From Tistrella mobilis (GTDB taxonomy: Bacteria; Pseudomonadota; Alphaproteobacteria; Tistrellales; Tistrellaceae), in the NCBI RefSeq assembly GCF_039634785.1, contig NZ_JBBIAB010000001.1:186001-250000 (forward strand): 64,000 nucleotides of DNA, in the 5' to 3' direction. The notes under the pieces are model-generated. The model did not search any database and had not been told where the DNA came from. It was given only the letters and a program-made list of their open reading frames with translations. The translations under genes were made by a program, and so were the position numbers. How positions within the stretch are numbered: the first letter of the stretch is position 1; each line of letters begins with the position of its first letter. Below, piece by piece: positions 61,086-64,000 of the stretch.

Positions 61086-61642
61086 GCGGTCTCCAGGCTC
61101 TCGACGACGACTTCGTGGTTGGTGTAGACGCAGATCTCGGCCGCAACCTTCATCGACTTGCGGGCGATGGTCTCGGCGTCCAGCCCCTCGATATCGGCCA
61201 GCGCCCGGGCGGCGGCCAGCGCATAGGTGCCGCCCGATCCGATGCCGATGATGCCGTCCTGCGGCTCCAGCACGTCGCCATTGCCGGTCAGCACCAGCGA
61301 GACCTTGGCATCGGCCACGGCCATCATCGCCTCCAGCCGGCGCAGATAGCGGTCGGTGCGCCAGTCCTTGGCCAGCTCCACGCAGGCGCGCGCCAGCTGC
61401 TTCGGGTGCCGTTCGAGCTTCGCTTCCAGCCGCTCGACCAGCGTGAAGGCATCCGCCGTGGCGCCCGCGAAGCCCACGATCACGCTGCCGTCGCCGATGC
61501 GCCGCACCTTGCGGGCATTGGCCTTCATCACCGTCTGACCGAGCGACACCTGCCCGTCACCCGCGATCACCACCCGGCCGCCCCTGCGCACCGAAAGGAT
61601 CGTGGTGCCGTGCCATGTCGTCGTCGTCTCGCCGTTGCTCAT
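61082..61642 (-). CDS. hslV: ATP-dependent protease subunit HslV
   Basis: A 186-residue Ntn-hydrolase, the proteolytic core of the HslUV complex. The catalytic Thr is expected at residue 13 after removal of [12 protein letters not shown], giving a mature N-terminus [10 protein letters not shown]; the WHG propeptide is typical of Alphaproteobacteria, longer than the single Met of E. coli. The [12 protein letters not shown] segment and the [11 protein letters not shown] loop are conserved. The start was chosen inside a frame open to 61708. It is the first gene of the hslVU operon. Confidence 0.95.
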   Translation of the reverse strand: MSNGETTTTWHGTTILSVRRGGRVVIAGDGQVSLGQTVMKANARKVRRIGDGSVIVGFAGATADAFTLVERLEAKLERHPKQLARACVELAKDWRTDRYLRRLEAMMAVADAKVSLVLTGNGDVLEPQDGIIGIGSGGTYALAAARALADIEGLDAETIARKSMKVAAEICVYTNHEVVVESLETA

Positions 61643-61706
61643 CGTCTGCAGAGCCTGTCCTCGATGGGAGGCCGGCGGTGATGGATCACCGCCGGAATGC
61701 CCGCTC

Positions 61707-61735
61707 ATGTGGTCGAGATCGACCGGGCGGTCAAG
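61707..61735 (-). promoter_or_regulatory. Candidate heat-shock-type promoter of hslVU
   Basis: On the minus strand CTTGAC (61735-61730) and CCACAT (61712-61707) are spaced by 17 bp, upstream of hslV. The -35 box matches the CTTG core used by RpoH; the -10 element is a weaker match. Assigned from position and partial consensus only. Confidence 0.35.
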
Positions 61736-61755
61736 AGCAACCGCCCGGGGCCCCG

Positions 61756-63408
61756 TCAGGCGTGATGATCATGGCCCATGGCGGGCAGGGGTTCGTCCCG
61801 GGGATCCGCCCCCACCAGATGCCGGACCACGGGCGGGGTCTCGCCCCTGTGGAACCGGTTCACCCCGGCCTGAAGCCCGGCATCGGCACGGGTGACCCGG
61901 CGGTGATGGCGCAGATGCTCCAGCCACGAGGCGGCGAAGAAGATTTCTTCGAACCGGGTCGGATCTTCCGCATCCTCCAGCACCCGCCAGCCGAAGGCGC
62001 CGTCGCGCCGGCGGATGCGGGCCAGCTCCCGAACCGCTTCCAGAAAGGCCCGGCGATCGGCCGGATCGATCCGATAGGCGATGCTGACCAGCACCGGGCC
62101 GCGATCGCCCGCAACCGGCGCGGCCGAAACGGGATCGGGCCAGTGGCGCGAGGGGGTGAGATCGTCGGTGCCCGCAGGCAGCTTCACCAGCCGGGCGAGG
62201 GCAAGGCCCGCAAGGCTGCCGCCGATGGCGGCGATCACCAGTGCCGGCTCGATCCCGACGCTCTGGGCGACCAGACCCCAGACGGTGGAGCCCGCGGTCA
62301 TCGCGCCGAAGAACACCATCAGATAGACCGCAAGACCGCGGGCCCGCACCCAGTCGGGCAGGGTGGACTGGGCCGCGACGTTGAGGGTGGTCAGCACCGC
62401 GATCCAGGCCGCCCCCGCCACCGCCAGCGCGCCGGTCGCCGCCCAGCGATCCTGGACCAGCGCCAGGGCAAGGGTGACCAGCGCGGTCATCAGGGTTCCG
62501 CCCAGAACCAGGACATGGCCCGGCAGTTTCAGCCGGGGCAGGGCGATGGCGCCCGCCACCGCACCGGCGCCGATCGCGGCCAGCAGCACGCCATATCCCG
62601 CGGCATCGACCATCAGCCGTTCCCGGGCGATCAGGGGCAGCAGCGCCCAATAGGCCGAGGCGAAGAGGAAGAAGCCGCCGGCGCGGAGCAGCACCCGGCC
62701 GAGCGCGCGGGAGCCGGCAGCATAGCGCAGCCCCGCCCGCATCGCCGGCAGGAAGCTTTCGGGCGGCAGGTCCGAGGTCCGGGCCGGGCGCCGCCAGAGC
62801 AGGAACACCCCGACCACCGCCAGATACGAGATGGCGTCGAACAGATAGGCGGCGGCAACGCCCGCGGTGGCGACGATCAACCCGCCGAGTGCCGGGCCGA
62901 TCGCCCGCGAGATGTTGAGCCCGAGCGAGTTCAGGGCGACGGCCGGGCGCAGCTCGGCGCGGCCGACCACTTCGGGCACGATCGCCTGGAAGGCCGGGCC
63001 CGACAGGGCGGCACCGGCACCGGCGACCAGGATCAGCGCCAGCAGCAACCCCGGCGACATCAGCCCCAGATGGGCCGAGAGGGTGAGCACGGCGCCCACC
63101 ACCAGCAGCCCCGACTGCACGGTGATCAGCAACCGGCGCCGGTCGACGATGTCGGCCAGCGCACCGGCCGGCACCGAGAGCAGGAAGACCGGCAGGGTGG
63201 TGGCGGCCTGGACCAGCGAGACCAGCAGCGGCGAGGGCGAAAGCTCGGTCATCAGCCAGCCCGAGGCGACATCGCGCACCCAGGTGCCGGTGTTGGAGAC
63301 CAGCGCCGCCAGCCAGATGGCGAGAAACACCCGGTTGCGCAGCGGCGCCCAGGCGCCGGGGGCGCCCGATGCCGCCGCATCGGATGGGTCGGTCCGGGTG
63401 GTGGTCAT
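61756..63408 (-). CDS. MFS exporter (TSE/Enterobactin-type) with C-terminal ABM-like domain
   Basis: A 550-residue protein. Residues 20-420 form a twelve-helix major facilitator of the MFS_3 (transmembrane secretion effector) group, opening [20 protein letters not shown]. From about residue 440 a soluble tail [19 protein letters not shown], with [12 protein letters not shown], has the ABM/dimeric alpha-beta barrel fold, and the end is His-rich (MGHDHHA). The MFS_3 group is known to carry such a tail. The cargo is unknown, but fusion to an ABM domain suggests sensing or modification of the exported compound. Confidence 0.88.
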   Translation of the reverse strand: MTTTRTDPSDAAASGAPGAWAPLRNRVFLAIWLAALVSNTGTWVRDVASGWLMTELSPSPLLVSLVQAATTLPVFLLSVPAGALADIVDRRRLLITVQSGLLVVGAVLTLSAHLGLMSPGLLLALILVAGAGAALSGPAFQAIVPEVVGRAELRPAVALNSLGLNISRAIGPALGGLIVATAGVAAAYLFDAISYLAVVGVFLLWRRPARTSDLPPESFLPAMRAGLRYAAGSRALGRVLLRAGGFFLFASAYWALLPLIARERLMVDAAGYGVLLAAIGAGAVAGAIALPRLKLPGHVLVLGGTLMTALVTLALALVQDRWAATGALAVAGAAWIAVLTTLNVAAQSTLPDWVRARGLAVYLMVFFGAMTAGSTVWGLVAQSVGIEPALVIAAIGGSLAGLALARLVKLPAGTDDLTPSRHWPDPVSAAPVAGDRGPVLVSIAYRIDPADRRAFLEAVRELARIRRRDGAFGWRVLEDAEDPTRFEEIFFAASWLEHLRHHRRVTRADAGLQAGVNRFHRGETPPVVRHLVGADPRDEPLPAMGHDHHA

Positions 63409-63479
63409 GGGCTCCGTCTCCCTTCGGGAAGAAGACGGGCCGGCCGGGGCTTGCGGCCCCCGGCCGGCCCGGGATGGCT

Positions 63480-63513
63480 CAGGCGGCGTCGGGCGTCAGG
63501 CGGCGTCGGGCGC
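63480..63513. repeat. 17-bp tandem duplication after the isochorismatase-family gene
   Basis: CAGGCGGCGTCGGGCGT at 63480-63496 is repeated at 63497-63513 with a single change at the last base. It starts 8 bases beyond the stop of the isochorismatase-family gene. Each unit holds a TGA on the minus strand. Confidence 0.8.
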
Positions 63514-63521
63514 GGGGAGCG

Positions 63522-64000
63522 TCACGCCGGCTTGAACGGGGTCGCGGGCACATGGGTCGCCGGCACCGGATCGAGGGTGGGGCCGTGGGTCACCCGCTCC
63601 GGCGCGCCATGGACCATGGTGTAGGCATAGTCGACACCCATGCCATAGGCACCCGAATGCTCTTTCACGATCGAGATCACCGCGTCATAGGTCTCCTTGC
63701 GGGCCCAGTCGCGCTGCCATTCCAGCAGCACCTGCTGCCAGGTCACCGGCACCACGCCGGCCTGGATCAGCCGCTGCATGGCATAGTCGTGGGCCGCCTT
63801 GCTGGTCCCGCCCGAGGCATCCTCGACCATGTAGATCTCGTAGCCGCCGTCGAGCATCGCCGAGAGGGCGAAAGTGGTGTTGCAGACCTCGGTCCAGAGC
63901 CCCGAGACCACGATCTTGCGGCGCCCGGCCGCCGCCAGCGCGTCACGGACCTTCTGGTCGTCCCAGGAGTTCATCGAGGTGCGCTCCAGGATCGGCTGTT
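63522..64000 (-). CDS. Isochorismatase-family cysteine hydrolase (partial, N-terminus outside window)
   Basis: The last 159 residues of a YcaC-like cysteine hydrolase. The catalytic Cys is in SGLWTEVCNTT, followed by GYEIYMVEDASGGTS and the late TWQQVLLEWQRDWA, which are YcaC hallmarks. The upstream edge reads ILERTSMNSWDD, the conserved stretch ahead of the active site, so the true start lies beyond the right edge; an internal ATG at 63974 is not the start. Members hydrolyse amides or related small molecules, but YcaC's own substrate is unknown. It lies 114 bp upstream of the MFS exporter. Confidence 0.9.
   Translation of the reverse strand, partial: QPILERTSMNSWDDQKVRDALAAAGRRKIVVSGLWTEVCNTTFALSAMLDGGYEIYMVEDASGGTSKAAHDYAMQRLIQAGVVPVTWQQVLLEWQRDWARKETYDAVISIVKEHSGAYGMGVDYAYTMVHGAPERVTHGPTLDPVPATHVPATPFKPA

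Overview
The window is 64 kb of very GC-rich, densely coding chromosome from an alphaproteobacterium. The evidence is strong third-position GC bias, a SAM-II riboswitch upstream of metZ (a class nearly confined to Alphaproteobacteria), an alphaproteobacterial HslV propeptide and a DUF952/pyrD pair. The overall protein style suggests a Rhodospirillales-type genome such as Tistrella; that genus-level placement is inference. About 55 protein genes are seen, all apparently intact, two of them cut by the window edges. There is one tRNA, one riboswitch, several intrinsic terminators, and no rRNA, insertion sequence, prophage or CRISPR array.

Layout. 1-3.5 kb: a PhzF-like isomerase, SDR oxidoreductase and EamA exporter on the minus strand, facing a LysR regulator. 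3.6-7.3 kb: Tat-exported PhoD-like phosphatase, CPA2 cation/proton antiporter, beta-carbonic anhydrase. 7.5-13 kb: complete ugpQ-B-A-E-C operon for glycerol-3-phosphate and glycerophosphodiester use, with a strong hairpin after ugpB and a repeat-rich gap before ugpC. 13-18.6 kb: MscS channel, TM2 protein, nitronate monooxygenase with divergent LysR, two paralogous esterases, SnoaL-like protein. 18.7-24.2 kb: MarC, then polyphosphate enzymes ppx and ppk, and a SixA-like phosphatase. 24.2-30.1 kb: a four-gene operon (BenE-like transporter, class III aminotransferase, SHMT paralogue, ABM-domain protein) divergent from a MocR regulator; this is the best candidate for an undescribed metabolic system. 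30.4-35 kb: a second GDPD, a Pat-type acyl-CoA synthetase/acetyltransferase, a HAD hydrolase. 35-39.1 kb: degenerate EAL protein, pyrD, DUF952, argE. 39.3-43.9 kb: TrkH, folE, apaG, and metZ under SAM-II control. 44-47.6 kb: a YnjBCD-type ABC transporter. 47.7-50.4 kb: lipoprotein, tRNA-Gly(CCC), and an isocitrate dehydrogenase with an NAD-type cofactor signature. 50.8-56.2 kb: amine catabolism module (APC permease, copper amine oxidase, TauE/SafE-like membrane protein, AraC regulator). 56.3-64 kb: exonuclease III, methyltransferase, solute-binding protein, hslVU, MFS exporter with an ABM tail, isochorismatase-family hydrolase.

Themes. Phosphorus handling recurs (PhoD-like, Ugp, two GDPDs, Ppx/Ppk, SixA). 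Several intergenic regions carry very short tandem duplications (15-17 bp) directly after stop codons, with in-frame 15-bp versions inside genes. Three start or promoter regions are G-rich enough to form quadruplexes.
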